From NCBI GenBank assembly GCA_030027265.1, contig JASENG010000007.1, forward strand, positions 124,001 through 188,000: DNA of 64,000 nucleotides, given 5' to 3'. This DNA is from Lysinibacillus fusiformis. GTDB lineage: Bacteria; Bacillota; Bacilli; Bacillales_A; Planococcaceae. The notes under the pieces were generated by a model. It saw only the letters and a list, made by a program, of their open reading frames with translations, had not been told where the DNA came from and ran no database searches. Every line of letters begins with the position of its first letter. Position 1 is the first letter of the stretch. A program made the translations under genes and the position numbers. Positions 33,650 through 42,026 of the stretch are shown here, in pieces.

Positions 33650-33669
33650 AATATGAGATATCTCATATT
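33650..33669. promoter_or_regulatory. Perfect 20-bp palindrome before the Crp-type gene
   Basis: AATATGAGATATCTCATATT ends 13 bp before the Crp-type ATG. It is the best candidate operator for autoregulation and control of the divergent transporter gene. It does not match the TGTGA-N6-TCACA consensus. Confidence 0.6.
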
Positions 33670-33682
33670 TTGAGGTGGAAAA

Positions 33683-34354
33683 ATGGAAATTTACAAAGGG
33701 AATAAAAAACAAGAATATATGGCGAACATCTCTATAGGACATTTATTTTCATTTCCAGTAGAGGAATTTATGGAGGTCCATGAATATCAACGGGATGAAT
33801 GGATTATTCGAGAGAGTATGAGGCCGGATTATTTGTTTTATGTTATAGAAGGGAAGGCGAAAATATATATTACCCATCAAAATGGGAAAGTTTCCTTAAT
33901 TAACTTTATTAATGCAAGGGATTACATTGGGGAAATGGAGTTATTAAATGATGTGTACTATACAAAGGGGATTCAAGCATCCACGAAGACGATTTGCTTG
34001 GCGCTTCCAACTTATCGGTATCGAGCACAACTACTAAATGATACAAAATTCTTGCGCGAATTAACGAAATTTTTAAGCGCAAAATCTACGCTCATGTCGG
34101 CAAAATATTCTCAAAGTCTCGCTTTCCCTCTGGAAAATCGCCTTGCCGATTTCATCTTGCAAACTGCTGATGGCGGCATCTATAAAGAGAAACACGTAAC
34201 CGTTTGTGATTATTTAGGAGTATCCTACAGACATCTACTGCATGTACTCACACAATTCTGTGATAAAAACCTCCTTCAAAAAGAAGGCCGCCACTACCAA
34301 ATTAAACACCACAACGCCTTATCCGAACTCTCTGAAATGATGAAAAATCGGTGA
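33683..34354 (+). CDS. Crp/Fnr-family regulator, YeiL-like
   Basis: A 223-residue regulator with a cyclic-nucleotide-binding-type N-domain (~20-135: YVIEGKAKIYI, NARDYIGEMELL) and a C-terminal winged helix (~150-215: VTVCDYLGVSYRHLLHVLTQF). It resembles E. coli YeiL, a stationary-phase Crp-type protein. There is no Cys cluster for an iron-sulfur centre at the N-terminus. GAGGTGG precedes the ATG at 33683. Its stop codon overlaps the first bases of a REP element. The divergent MFS gene is the likely target. Confidence 0.8.
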   Translation: MEIYKGNKKQEYMANISIGHLFSFPVEEFMEVHEYQRDEWIIRESMRPDYLFYVIEGKAKIYITHQNGKVSLINFINARDYIGEMELLNDVYYTKGIQASTKTICLALPTYRYRAQLLNDTKFLRELTKFLSAKSTLMSAKYSQSLAFPLENRLADFILQTADGGIYKEKHVTVCDYLGVSYRHLLHVLTQFCDKNLLQKEGRHYQIKHHNALSELSEMMKNR

Positions 34355-34430
34355 ATTGTGTGTGGACCAGGTCCATACACAATTCGGAAACAATTCAGAA
34401 TCTTCTTGGGACCAGGTCCATACACCATTC
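34353..34430. repeat. REP-like element, copy 5 (double)
   Basis: GAATTGTGTGTGGACCAGGT, CCATACACAATTC, a spacer and a second GGGACCAGGTCCATACACCA make a double REP element. It starts inside the crp-type stop codon and fills the gap to the DDAH-like gene. Confidence 0.65.
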
Positions 34431-34444
34431 TATTTTAATTTTTT

Positions 34445-35302
34445 TCACGATTTTTCTCGCAATAAAGGCAGTGTACAGCAGCGGAAAGACCCGCCGGATT
34501 TAATAATTTCGGTGATATCGACTTCGATGACTTCAAAGCCTCTTGCGCGAAGCTGCTCGTTTACATTCTTATTTACGGGCAAGCTGATGACGCGTTTGTT
34601 GCCGATGCTTAATACATTTGTACCTAACTGAAATTGTTCCTCTTTTGAAACCTCAATTAAATCATAGCGAGAGGCGAAAAGCTCGATATCTTTTTTGGTT
34701 AAAGCATGGGGGTAAATAAGGGCGACATCCGGTGAAACGACATTAAAAACACAGTCTAAATGCAGGTATTTTTCCTTAAATGGAATCGTCACTACATTAA
34801 ATTTATTCAAAAGCCGCTTTAAATGAGCAGTAGCTTTTTCATCTGTTCGACTACTTAGCCCAACATAAATCGTATCCTGGTCGACGATAACATCGCCACC
34901 TTCAATATGTTCCCTAACCAGATTGAAATAGGAGATTTCTTCGTCCTCCAGCCATTGCTTCAACACATTTTCTTCACCAGCCCGGGCTTCCGTGGCCATG
35001 TTCGCCACAAAAATGGTTTCTCCTAATGTAAAGCCGATATCCCGGGTAAAAACTTGTTCTGGATATTTCTTATGATAGGGTAATAAAACAACATCAATAT
35101 CGTAATTTTTGAGCGTATTCACAAATTCATCGTGCTGCTTGAGGGCACGTTCAATATGAATCCCTTCATTTTTAAAATGCTCCTGTGTTTCGTTGATTAC
35201 TTGCCGAATTGTCATATATTGAGGCTGACAAAGTATGACGCGTTTTAATGTATCATATTCACTCTTGCAAAAAACTTGGTTGGTGCTTGTATGTTCCTTC
35301 AT
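34445..35302 (-). CDS. Dimethylarginine dimethylaminohydrolase-like protein (YkgA-like)
   Basis: A 285-residue amidinotransferase-fold hydrolase. Visible catalytic features are FTRDIGF, the acidic EGGDV segment near residue 135, the His in YLHLDCVFN near residue 178 and the nucleophile in GGSFRCCTLPL near the C-terminus. Relatives hydrolyse methylated arginines, arginine or similar guanidines to citrulline. In Bacillus this group (YkgA) is uncharacterised. The ATG at 35302 has only a weak ribosome binding site (AGGAATGAGGAATT). The gene stands alone. Confidence 0.82.
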   Translation of the reverse strand: MKEHTSTNQVFCKSEYDTLKRVILCQPQYMTIRQVINETQEHFKNEGIHIERALKQHDEFVNTLKNYDIDVVLLPYHKKYPEQVFTRDIGFTLGETIFVANMATEARAGEENVLKQWLEDEEISYFNLVREHIEGGDVIVDQDTIYVGLSSRTDEKATAHLKRLLNKFNVVTIPFKEKYLHLDCVFNVVSPDVALIYPHALTKKDIELFASRYDLIEVSKEEQFQLGTNVLSIGNKRVISLPVNKNVNEQLRARGFEVIEVDITEIIKSGGSFRCCTLPLLREKS

Positions 35303-35599
35303 AATTCCTCATTCCTATTCCTATTCTTTGCCCTAGTTTTTCCTAAGTTTAGGGAATAATATCCGCCAAAAAGGATTTTTTTTCGTTGGATTCGGCGGCT
35401 GTGCTCGTCAAGGATGAGATTTGATCGGATAGCCATAATTGCGCGTAAATTCCTGCCTTCTTGCCCCCCAATACAATCACGCTTCCATAAACTGAAATAT
35501 CAGAAAGTTATAACCTTCATTCTAGTTAAATATGTTATATTTAGTGATAATAAATCTGATAGTTTCTTAAAAGCTATTACAGGGGATGGAGGCTGTATT
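35303..35599. other. Intergenic stretch before panE
   Basis: Divergent promoter region of about 300 bp. A T-run (GGATTTTTTTTCG, near 35371) and AT-rich sequence lie near the panE start, but no clear -35/-10 pair or operator could be fixed. No gene is supported. Confidence 0.4.
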
Positions 35600-36529
35600 A
35601 TGAATATTTTAGTTTTCGGTGCCGGGGCTTTAGGCGGTTATTTTGGGGGAAGACTGTTAGAGGTTGGTCAGAATGTTTCATTTTTTGTGAGGGAAAAACG
35701 CGCGGAACAACTCACGAAAGAGGGGGTGAAGATTAGCAGCCCGGAAGGCGACTTTGAAAGTAAAGACTTCTCGATTTACACATCGCCTGAGCAAGTCAAA
35801 AATGCAGATTTAATTATCCTCACGGTGAAAGGTTATCATCTCGATTCAGTTATCCCGCAGATTCAGACGATCGTGGCGCAGACCGGGGCTTTTGTTTTGC
35901 CTTTGTTAAATGGGATGGAGCATATTGAAAGATTGCAGCAGGCTATTGGGGAAGAAAAAGTAATGGGTGGACTTGCCACAATTGTTGCCACGTTAAATAA
36001 AGACGGGCATGTGGAGCATACAAATCCAACTAGCCTATTAAAATACGGGGCTCTTCATAGTGAACAAACACAAATTTGTCAGCAATTAGAAGAACTTCAT
36101 GGCAAGCTAAAATCCACTTTCACAAAAGAAGAGGATATCCGGAAGCATCTATGGCTGAAGTACGCCTTTATCGCAGCACTTTCCGGAATCACATCAGCCA
36201 TGCAATTACCAACAGGCTACATCACGAATACACCCGCGACACTGGAAATCGCGAAGAGGGTTATTCATGAAATGAGCATGGTTGCGGAGAAGGAGGGTAC
36301 ACCTTTAACAGACGAGGAAGTCGAAGGTGTCGTCAATATGTTGCTGGGATTCAAAAAAGAAGCAACCTCTTCTATGCACCAAGACCTTAGAAAAGGACTG
36401 CCAATCGAGCTTGAGCATTTGCATGGAGGGGCACTGCGTTTGGCAGAGAAACATGATGTTGCCATTCCGGTGATTGAAACACTTTACGGAATTTTAAAGC
36501 CATATGAGCATGGCAGACCGGAAAATTAA
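35600..36529 (+). CDS. 2-dehydropantoate 2-reductase family protein (PanE/ApbA)
   Basis: A 309-residue NADPH-dependent ketopantoate reductase-type enzyme. The N-terminal Rossmann motif is VFGAGALGGYFGGRL, with NGMEH near residue 110, the catalytic Lys in HLWLKYAFIAAL (near residue 190) and the C-terminal helical domain containing SMHQDLRKG and ELEHLHGG, typical of PanE. GGATGGAGG precedes the ATG at 35600. It may serve pantothenate synthesis, but Bacillales often have several paralogues and no pan genes are adjacent. Confidence 0.85.
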   Translation: MNILVFGAGALGGYFGGRLLEVGQNVSFFVREKRAEQLTKEGVKISSPEGDFESKDFSIYTSPEQVKNADLIILTVKGYHLDSVIPQIQTIVAQTGAFVLPLLNGMEHIERLQQAIGEEKVMGGLATIVATLNKDGHVEHTNPTSLLKYGALHSEQTQICQQLEELHGKLKSTFTKEEDIRKHLWLKYAFIAALSGITSAMQLPTGYITNTPATLEIAKRVIHEMSMVAEKEGTPLTDEEVEGVVNMLLGFKKEATSSMHQDLRKGLPIELEHLHGGALRLAEKHDVAIPVIETLYGILKPYEHGRPEN

Positions 36530-36537
36530 AGAGAATT

Positions 36538-36574
36538 AAGCCGACATCTATCAAATAAGGTGTCGGCTTTTTTG
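36538..36574 (+). terminator. Terminator of panE
   Basis: AAGCCGACA (36538-36546) pairs with TGTCGGCTT (36561-36569), followed by TTTTTG. Confidence 0.85.
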
Positions 36575-36591
36575 CATTTTGCACATTCTTT

Positions 36592-37083
36592 CTAACACCA
36601 AACGATGACCTCAAAAGGTGTAGTTTGAGCAGGGATACTTCTTGTAGAAGTCCCATAGACGACAATAAGGTTATGATTGGCAGGGTTTTGGGTAAATGGC
36701 TGCCAATTTCTTAGAATTACAGGTGTGCCAGGAGAAAGGTTTAACCTTAATTGGCCATCGCGGCTCACGAATTGATGATTAAAAAAATCCACTTTCACAT
36801 TGACGAAGTTATTTTCTTTTACAATGATAAGGGCCGGATATTGTGGCGGGAATATTAAGGGAACTGGTGCATCACCATCATAATAACCTGTAATTACATC
36901 ACCAGGCTGCACGATATCATGGAAAACAAAGAATGTAGTAGGCGAGACGATGAAATTCACGGTATCGCCTTGCCGATCCCTGATGGTCATCACTTTATGG
37001 CAACCTGCTCCATCTCCATTACGTCCAATCGTTGAATCGTTGATTTGTGTAACAGTGCCTTGAAACGATTTAAAATTAACCAT
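36592..37083 (-). CDS. Conserved hypothetical protein, beta-rich
   Basis: A 163-residue protein without signal peptide or membrane segments. It is rich in beta-type residues, with KVMTIRDRQGDTVNFIVSP, PGDVITGYYDGDAP, PPQYPALIIV and PFTQNPANHNLIVVYG. The pattern suggests an OB-fold-like or small-barrel protein. I recall similar unnamed Bacillus proteins with the same DGDAPxPLIFPPQY segment but cannot give a function. The ATG at 37083 has a weak AAAGGAA site. It converges with panE. Confidence 0.65.
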   Translation of the reverse strand: MVNFKSFQGTVTQINDSTIGRNGDGAGCHKVMTIRDRQGDTVNFIVSPTTFFVFHDIVQPGDVITGYYDGDAPVPLIFPPQYPALIIVKENNFVNVKVDFFNHQFVSRDGQLRLNLSPGTPVILRNWQPFTQNPANHNLIVVYGTSTRSIPAQTTPFEVIVWC

Positions 37084-37330
37084 GCCTATTCCTTTCCTTT
37101 CTGAAATTCAGATTCTCCTTTAGAGGGAATTCCTTCTTCTGGTCATAAATTCATGTTTTTTACGATCTAAAGAACACCCTAATTTATGTGAAATTGCCAG
37201 GTTAAGTGATTAATTTTTTGTGAGCAAAAAGTACTGAATGAAGATGAATTTATTTGAAAAATGTTTATTTTTGAAATTCACGAGAATAAATAATATACAC
37301 AGGATTAGGCGAAAAAAGAGGAGGTGCTCT

Positions 37331-37612
37331 ATGTACATCGCGAAATTAATTGAAAATAAAAGTGAGAGATTGCGCGGCAAAGTGGAAAACCCATTTTTTG
37401 TGCCCATTCAATTTATAGAGCTAAAGCTGAATGTGGACAACCTCGAAAACGCAATAAATCTAGCAAAAAGAAAATTGCATTCCATCATCAACAATCCGGC
37501 AAATATGCGAATCGAACAACTCACCAATGAGACATTAATCTTTTCATTCAGAAATAGGCAAGACGGTTTGAAAGTGACTTATCAGGTACAAGCGTTAAAG
37601 GATGCAAGGTAG
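37331..37612 (+). CDS. Hypothetical protein
   Basis: A 93-residue soluble protein (MYIAKLIENKSERLRGKV...) with a charged N-terminus and a helix-strand body. AGAGGAGGTG sits correctly before the ATG at 37331, and a terminator follows the stop, so it is very likely a real gene. No family is recognised. Confidence 0.65.
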   Translation: MYIAKLIENKSERLRGKVENPFFVPIQFIELKLNVDNLENAINLAKRKLHSIINNPANMRIEQLTNETLIFSFRNRQDGLKVTYQVQALKDAR

Positions 37613-37634
37613 AACATTAAGATTTTAGAATGAC

Positions 37635-37667
37635 AAAAAAGCTTCGAGTTTGTTCGGGGCTTTTTTG
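37635..37667 (+). terminator. Terminator of the hypothetical gene
   Basis: AAAAAAGCTTCGA (37635-37647) pairs with TCGGGGCTTTTTT (37654-37666) with two G-U pairs. Confidence 0.82.
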
Positions 37668-37825
37668 ATTTATAGTTTCCTATACGAATAAATGACTGAT
37701 ATTACAAGAAGAGTCTTAAGGTTTACCTACTTGTTATAATTTAACTACCGATAATATATAAGACTATGGAAGACGGATAGATATGTTCGCTCTTATCGTA
37801 TTGTGCGTTCAAGTTAAGCATCTAA

Positions 37826-38021
37826 TCTGATATATAGACGGAAAAATTTCGCTTACCTGGAAAATTAGGTGAAAAATAGCTTGATTAGACGGAGAAGTTC
37901 CGCCTATCGACTAAAAAAACATCAAAATGCAGGGAGTTTCTTAGAATAGTCGGAAAATTTCCCTTTATTTACCCCTAAAACGAGGTCTATTTTGCATATA
38001 ACGGAAAAATCTCCGCTAATT
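37826..38021. repeat. Single CGGAA/TTCC repeat unit
   Basis: About 196 bp with the four pieces ATAGACGGAAAAATTTCGCT, TTAGACGGAGAAGTTCCGCC, ATAGTCGGAAAATTTCCC and ATAACGGAAAAATCTCCGC, spaced as in the arrays at 20657 and 29797. It is closest to the 29.8-kb type (it shares TTTACCCCTxAAA and TTTTGCATATAACGG). Confidence 0.8.
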
Positions 38022-38531
38022 ATTAATCTATGACGCGGAGAATTGTTTGAATATTCCGATTGATATATTGACAATTTATAGAATTCATTTATACTAATTT
38101 TAATATTAACCTCACTATCTGCAACTAACAAATCCTTTATTACAACTTCCTTGTAATCTATTACTCAAATCAAAACTCCTATAATTCTTAGACTTATTTC
38201 AAATCTCATTTAGAATTCACTTTTTTTGATGTAAAAACCAATAAGGGAAGTAGGGAGGGATAGTAATAGATTGTTAGTTGAAAAGATTAATTGGTTAATT
38301 TTTGAATCTATCTTTATATTGGAGGTTAATAATTTATTTCTATCTACAAAAATTGTAAATGAAAATTCACCTCATGCTTATAAATTTTAAGTTGATTTAG
38401 CTCAATTACTCTGTATCAATCCATCGATTTATTGTATTTTTCCCCACTACTAACTCAAAAATTATTAACTCTAGGTTTTGCTTCCCTAACTTTTTTAATA
38501 ATTCATAAAATCGGTTGTAGATTTACTTAGT

Positions 38532-38593
38532 TATAGGAACTGTAGACCCAGAGATATAAAATAAAATCTTGTCTCTGGGTCAAGTTCTTATAG
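38532..38593. repeat. Imperfect inverted repeat upstream of the Wadjet operon
   Basis: TATAGGAACTGTAGACCCAG with AGA, then a 17-bp AT-rich loop, then TCTCTGGGTCAAGTTCTTAT with A. The arms match at 20 of about 23 positions. There is no good T-run on either side, so it is more likely a remnant, an end of an element or a regulatory structure than a terminator. Confidence 0.55.
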
Positions 38594-38710
38594 GAGCATT
38601 CTTTCTTTCCCTCGCCAGATCTTCCGGAATTCTACGGTAACATAACTTTTCAAGATATCACTTCAATCCACTCACCTTAAATTTGTAACAAACTAAAATC
38701 AATGGGAAGA

Positions 38711-38738
38711 TTACCTAGTAGTACTAATGGTATATAAT
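38711..38738 (+). promoter_or_regulatory. Candidate promoter of the Wadjet operon
   Basis: TATAAT at 38733-38738 with a weak TTACCT at 38711-38716, spacing 16 bp. It lies about 40 bp before the jetD ATG. Confidence 0.35.
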
Positions 38739-38779
38739 TGGAATATAAATGTAAATTTATCAGAAAGGAATGAAGCCGA

Positions 38780-39805
38780 ATGCGAGAAAAAATAGTAGGT
38801 TTCAAAAATAGTTATATAACATTAGATATACTTGAGCAGTTTTCTTCGTACGGTCAAACATATGAGCAATTTGGTCAGGAAATTTTGGAACTAGAGACGG
38901 AGGGGGTACTGGTTGCTGTTAAGAAAGCGGGCAGAAATAACAAGGTTCCTTCTTTAGCATACAAGTATCGAATTAACAAAGCCGCATTAAAAAAAAATCT
39001 TCAACAAGATATTGTCTTAAAGCGATTTAAGCTTCATGCAATCCTAATTATAGATGAATATTTTCACCTGCCACCAGAAGAGTGGGAAAATGATTATCCC
39101 TTTATTGAAAAAATCAATACATATATTGAAAAATATGGATTACCTTTTTCAGAAGTCCCAGCTCCTGAGAGAAGTCTTGCATTAGTTGGGGATGAAAAAT
39201 GGATTCAGGAAAAAGGGGGTCAAAAAGTTTTAGAGCGACTACAAATTTGGGATGAACTTAAAATAATCCCTGTGAGTGATCCACTAGCCTTTATTATTAA
39301 TCCTAACAAAATGAAGAACGCACACCATCTGCATCTCATTGTTGAAAATAAAACAACCTTTGACGGGTTATCGACGGTTATTAAAGATACCCCATTTACG
39401 ACACTTATTTACGGTCAGGGCTCTAAAATCACAAAGAGTATCGAATATTTTCATAAACAACTACCTTTGGATGACGTGACACATACATTCTATTATTTTG
39501 GGGATCTAGATTGGGAAGGTATCAAAATCTGGAATCGATTAACAAATAAAATTGCTGTGAAACTGGCAATTCCATTCTATCTCGCTAGTATTGATAAAAC
39601 ACCAACAACACTTAAAACAGACCAAAAGCCCTCTGAAGAAGCAACAAAATCCTTTCTTTCCTTCTTTGAACAGGTACATCAAGAGAAAATAATTAACACA
39701 TTAGAAAATCAACACTATTGGCCGCAGGAAGTCCTCTCGTCAGCTGAGTTAAAACAAGTTTGGAGTGAAACAAATTGGATACAGAGCTCTATGAAACCAT
39801 TCTAA
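38780..39805 (+). CDS. jetD: JetD: Toprim nuclease subunit of a Wadjet-type plasmid defence system
   Basis: A 341-residue protein of the DUF3322/DUF2220 type. The N-terminal ~150 residues are a winged-helix-like region. The C-terminal Toprim core has the catalytic acid in LIVENKTTFDG (near residue 188) and the DxD in YFGDLDWEG (near residue 241). In Wadjet systems JetD cleaves small circular DNA after the SMC-like complex has extruded and recognised it. AAAGGAATG precedes the ATG. It is first in the operon, unlike the A-B-C-D order for which the system was named, and it overlaps jetA by 31 bp. Confidence 0.88.
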   Translation: MREKIVGFKNSYITLDILEQFSSYGQTYEQFGQEILELETEGVLVAVKKAGRNNKVPSLAYKYRINKAALKKNLQQDIVLKRFKLHAILIIDEYFHLPPEEWENDYPFIEKINTYIEKYGLPFSEVPAPERSLALVGDEKWIQEKGGQKVLERLQIWDELKIIPVSDPLAFIINPNKMKNAHHLHLIVENKTTFDGLSTVIKDTPFTTLIYGQGSKITKSIEYFHKQLPLDDVTHTFYYFGDLDWEGIKIWNRLTNKIAVKLAIPFYLASIDKTPTTLKTDQKPSEEATKSFLSFFEQVHQEKIINTLENQHYWPQEVLSSAELKQVWSETNWIQSSMKPF

Positions 39806-41286
39806 AAGATAGCCGAGAAAGATTAAAACGTATTTTATTATTCGAACCACTCATTGAACTAGACAGAAAAGCAATTAAAGATGGAAATGAAAAACGAGTG
39901 GATTTGCGGAGTTTTGGATTGTTTGTATTACTCTACTTTTTCGAAATGAAGCTAATTCGTGAAAAACGTGTAGGGGTTATTGAGGTTGCCCAATTTTTAA
40001 AGAAGGTAAGTAAAGATGCATATAACCTGACAGATGCAAAGTATGAAGAGCTAGTGAAAATTATTATTGCGGTATTTAGACCAAGCGGAGGGCAGAAAAA
40101 ATCGTATCCATTTTATAATTTTGAATTACAAATAGAGGATTCAATTGATTTTCATTTCATAAAAACAAATGAATTTGATATACAAACGAATCGGCAATAT
40201 TATGCACTTGATGATGATGGCTTGGAACTGGTATTCGCGACAAAAGAATATTTTCAGGAGTTTCAGCTATCAATCCACCAGCTAATGTTAAGAAAGCTGC
40301 TGGAGAAGGGAGAGTTTGCTGGGGCACTACGCCAGATTAACGAAATGCGGATGGATGTTGAAACCATTCATGAACGAATGAATAAAATTGAGCAAGAGAT
40401 TAAACGAAATGTCGTATCAATCGAAACGCAAAATAAGTTTATGAAGGTCATTGAAGATCGGAATTATCGGTTAAGTCGTGAAAATGAAGAATTTGAAGAA
40501 CTTCATCAATTCGTTTCTGAAGCAAAACAAAATTACTATCACTTGTCTGATGAAAGCCAGGAAGCCAATGCTTATGAAATGCTTTTAAAAGTAGAAAAAG
40601 CATTACATCAAGTTCACCACCAACATCAGCAATTATTAAATATAAGTCTGCAACTTAAAACACAAGTATTACAGTCAGCAGAAGAAGCGTTGTACTATAT
40701 CGGAGTTAGCTCCTTTAATTTCGACAATGAAATCACGTCAAAAATTATCGGTACGCCTTATCCACTCGAATCCATGAAAGGTATTTTGGCACCATTTCTA
40801 CCATTAGGTCAATTTACCACATGGTCTCTTCTTTCGGTTTTTGCACCGCAATCATGGAATGAGGCAGAAGAAGGACAGACAAGTAAAAGTTTTGAAAAAG
40901 TATCAACAGAAGAAGAAAAGGAACACTATGCAAAAATTATTCGAAGCTACTATAAAGAAATTTTCTTAGATATGCTATCTACCTTTAAAGACCAGAAAGA
41001 ATGGACGTTAAAGGAATGGATAGCATATCTGCAAAGTCAAAATGATAGACGACTTGATCAACGACAGTTTTATGACTTTTTTATTTTATGTCATCAAAAA
41101 AGCCCTATCACATCGCATAATGATGAACAGGCAGAAGAATCACTTCATCTACTTGCAGAAGTAATGGAACAATTACAAGGCAGAACGCTACTGTGCAAAG
41201 AATTACCTGATCGCATTTTAGGAAATGAACGATTTGAAATACAAAATATGAGTTTTTATTTAGTGGAGGACGGTGAAAAAAATTGA
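39775..41286 (+). CDS. jetA: JetA: kleisin-like (MukF/MksF-type) subunit
   Basis: A 503-residue protein placed and sized as JetA. The N-terminal ~130 residues are winged-helix-like, residues ~185-300 are strongly helical or coiled-coil (NEMRMDVETIHERMNKIEQE), and the C-terminus should contact the JetC head. The kleisin closes the SMC ring and carries JetB. The TTG at 39775 (GGAG upstream) lies within the end of jetD, which indicates coupled translation. Family assignment rests mainly on operon position and architecture, since JetA sequences diverge strongly. Confidence 0.8.
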   Translation: MDTELYETILKDSRERLKRILLFEPLIELDRKAIKDGNEKRVDLRSFGLFVLLYFFEMKLIREKRVGVIEVAQFLKKVSKDAYNLTDAKYEELVKIIIAVFRPSGGQKKSYPFYNFELQIEDSIDFHFIKTNEFDIQTNRQYYALDDDGLELVFATKEYFQEFQLSIHQLMLRKLLEKGEFAGALRQINEMRMDVETIHERMNKIEQEIKRNVVSIETQNKFMKVIEDRNYRLSRENEEFEELHQFVSEAKQNYYHLSDESQEANAYEMLLKVEKALHQVHHQHQQLLNISLQLKTQVLQSAEEALYYIGVSSFNFDNEITSKIIGTPYPLESMKGILAPFLPLGQFTTWSLLSVFAPQSWNEAEEGQTSKSFEKVSTEEEKEHYAKIIRSYYKEIFLDMLSTFKDQKEWTLKEWIAYLQSQNDRRLDQRQFYDFFILCHQKSPITSHNDEQAEESLHLLAEVMEQLQGRTLLCKELPDRILGNERFEIQNMSFYLVEDGEKN

Positions 41287-42026
41287 GATTTGAGGGTCAA
41301 GATGTTGAACAAGCATTTGAACTTTACCGTGAACTTGCCTTAAAAGGTGTAATTACTGGTGACAAAGCCAATACATTTAAAGTAAATGAAAATGTCTACA
41401 CATTAATCAATCAATTTGCAGATAAGATGGATGCAGACTGTTTAACAGTTGGACAAGAGGTGCATTTAATCCCAAGGACAAAATTCTCTCCATTTCACGT
41501 AAGTAACGATACGATTAAACGGCAATTTTTAGGTTCAAAATCATCTAATAGCGATATTTATTTAATGTATTTGTGTTCAATTATTCTAATAGGAAGCTTC
41601 TATAATAGTTATCAATCTAATGAACCAACGCTTGATTTTATTACCTATGAGGTGTGGGTTCAACAAGTGAACGAACGAATTGAAAGCTTAAAAGCTCATG
41701 ATGAAGAACAGCTAGAAAAACTCGAAAAAGAATACTCTTACAGATGGTCAACCATTATTGAAAAATGGGAAACTCTTGATGAATTAAAGGAATCGGTAAC
41801 GAAACAAACTGGGAGAACATTAAGTCGGTTAAGCTTTATCGATACGGTCAGACGCTTTCTGGCTGAGTTTGACCTAGTAGAGTTAATTGGACAAAATGAA
41901 GTGACTTTGACCGAAAAGACAAAGGTTATTGTAGGTAGATACTTTATGGAACGGGAATTTAACCGAGGAATCTTAGAATTCTTATACGACTTTGAAGAAA
42001 AGGAGGAAGACCATGCCAGCTATTAG
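41283..42026 (+). CDS. jetB: JetB: KITE-like (MukE/MksE-type) subunit
   Basis: A 247-residue protein between jetA and jetC, overlapping the first by 4 bp and the second by 14 bp. Winged-helix-like content is seen in QAFELYRELALKGVITGD and the C-terminal LSRLSFIDTVRRFLAEFDLVELI, which fit a KITE dimer that binds the kleisin linker. The TTG start at 41283 has GGTG only weakly placed, so coupling to jetA is likely important. Confidence 0.8.
   Translation: MRFEGQDVEQAFELYRELALKGVITGDKANTFKVNENVYTLINQFADKMDADCLTVGQEVHLIPRTKFSPFHVSNDTIKRQFLGSKSSNSDIYLMYLCSIILIGSFYNSYQSNEPTLDFITYEVWVQQVNERIESLKAHDEEQLEKLEKEYSYRWSTIIEKWETLDELKESVTKQTGRTLSRLSFIDTVRRFLAEFDLVELIGQNEVTLTEKTKVIVGRYFMEREFNRGILEFLYDFEEKEEDHASY

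Larger units (their letters stand above)
37668..38779. other. 1.1-kb gene-free stretch before the Wadjet operon
   Basis: It holds a single CGGAA repeat unit (37826-38021), a long AT-rich stretch without a supported frame, an inverted repeat at 38532-38593 and the Wadjet promoter region. This marks the left border of the defence island. Confidence 0.6.

Noticed and set aside
34356-34631. 91-residue plus-strand frame
   Set aside because: Its start is translated REP repeat and the rest is antisense to the DDAH-like gene.
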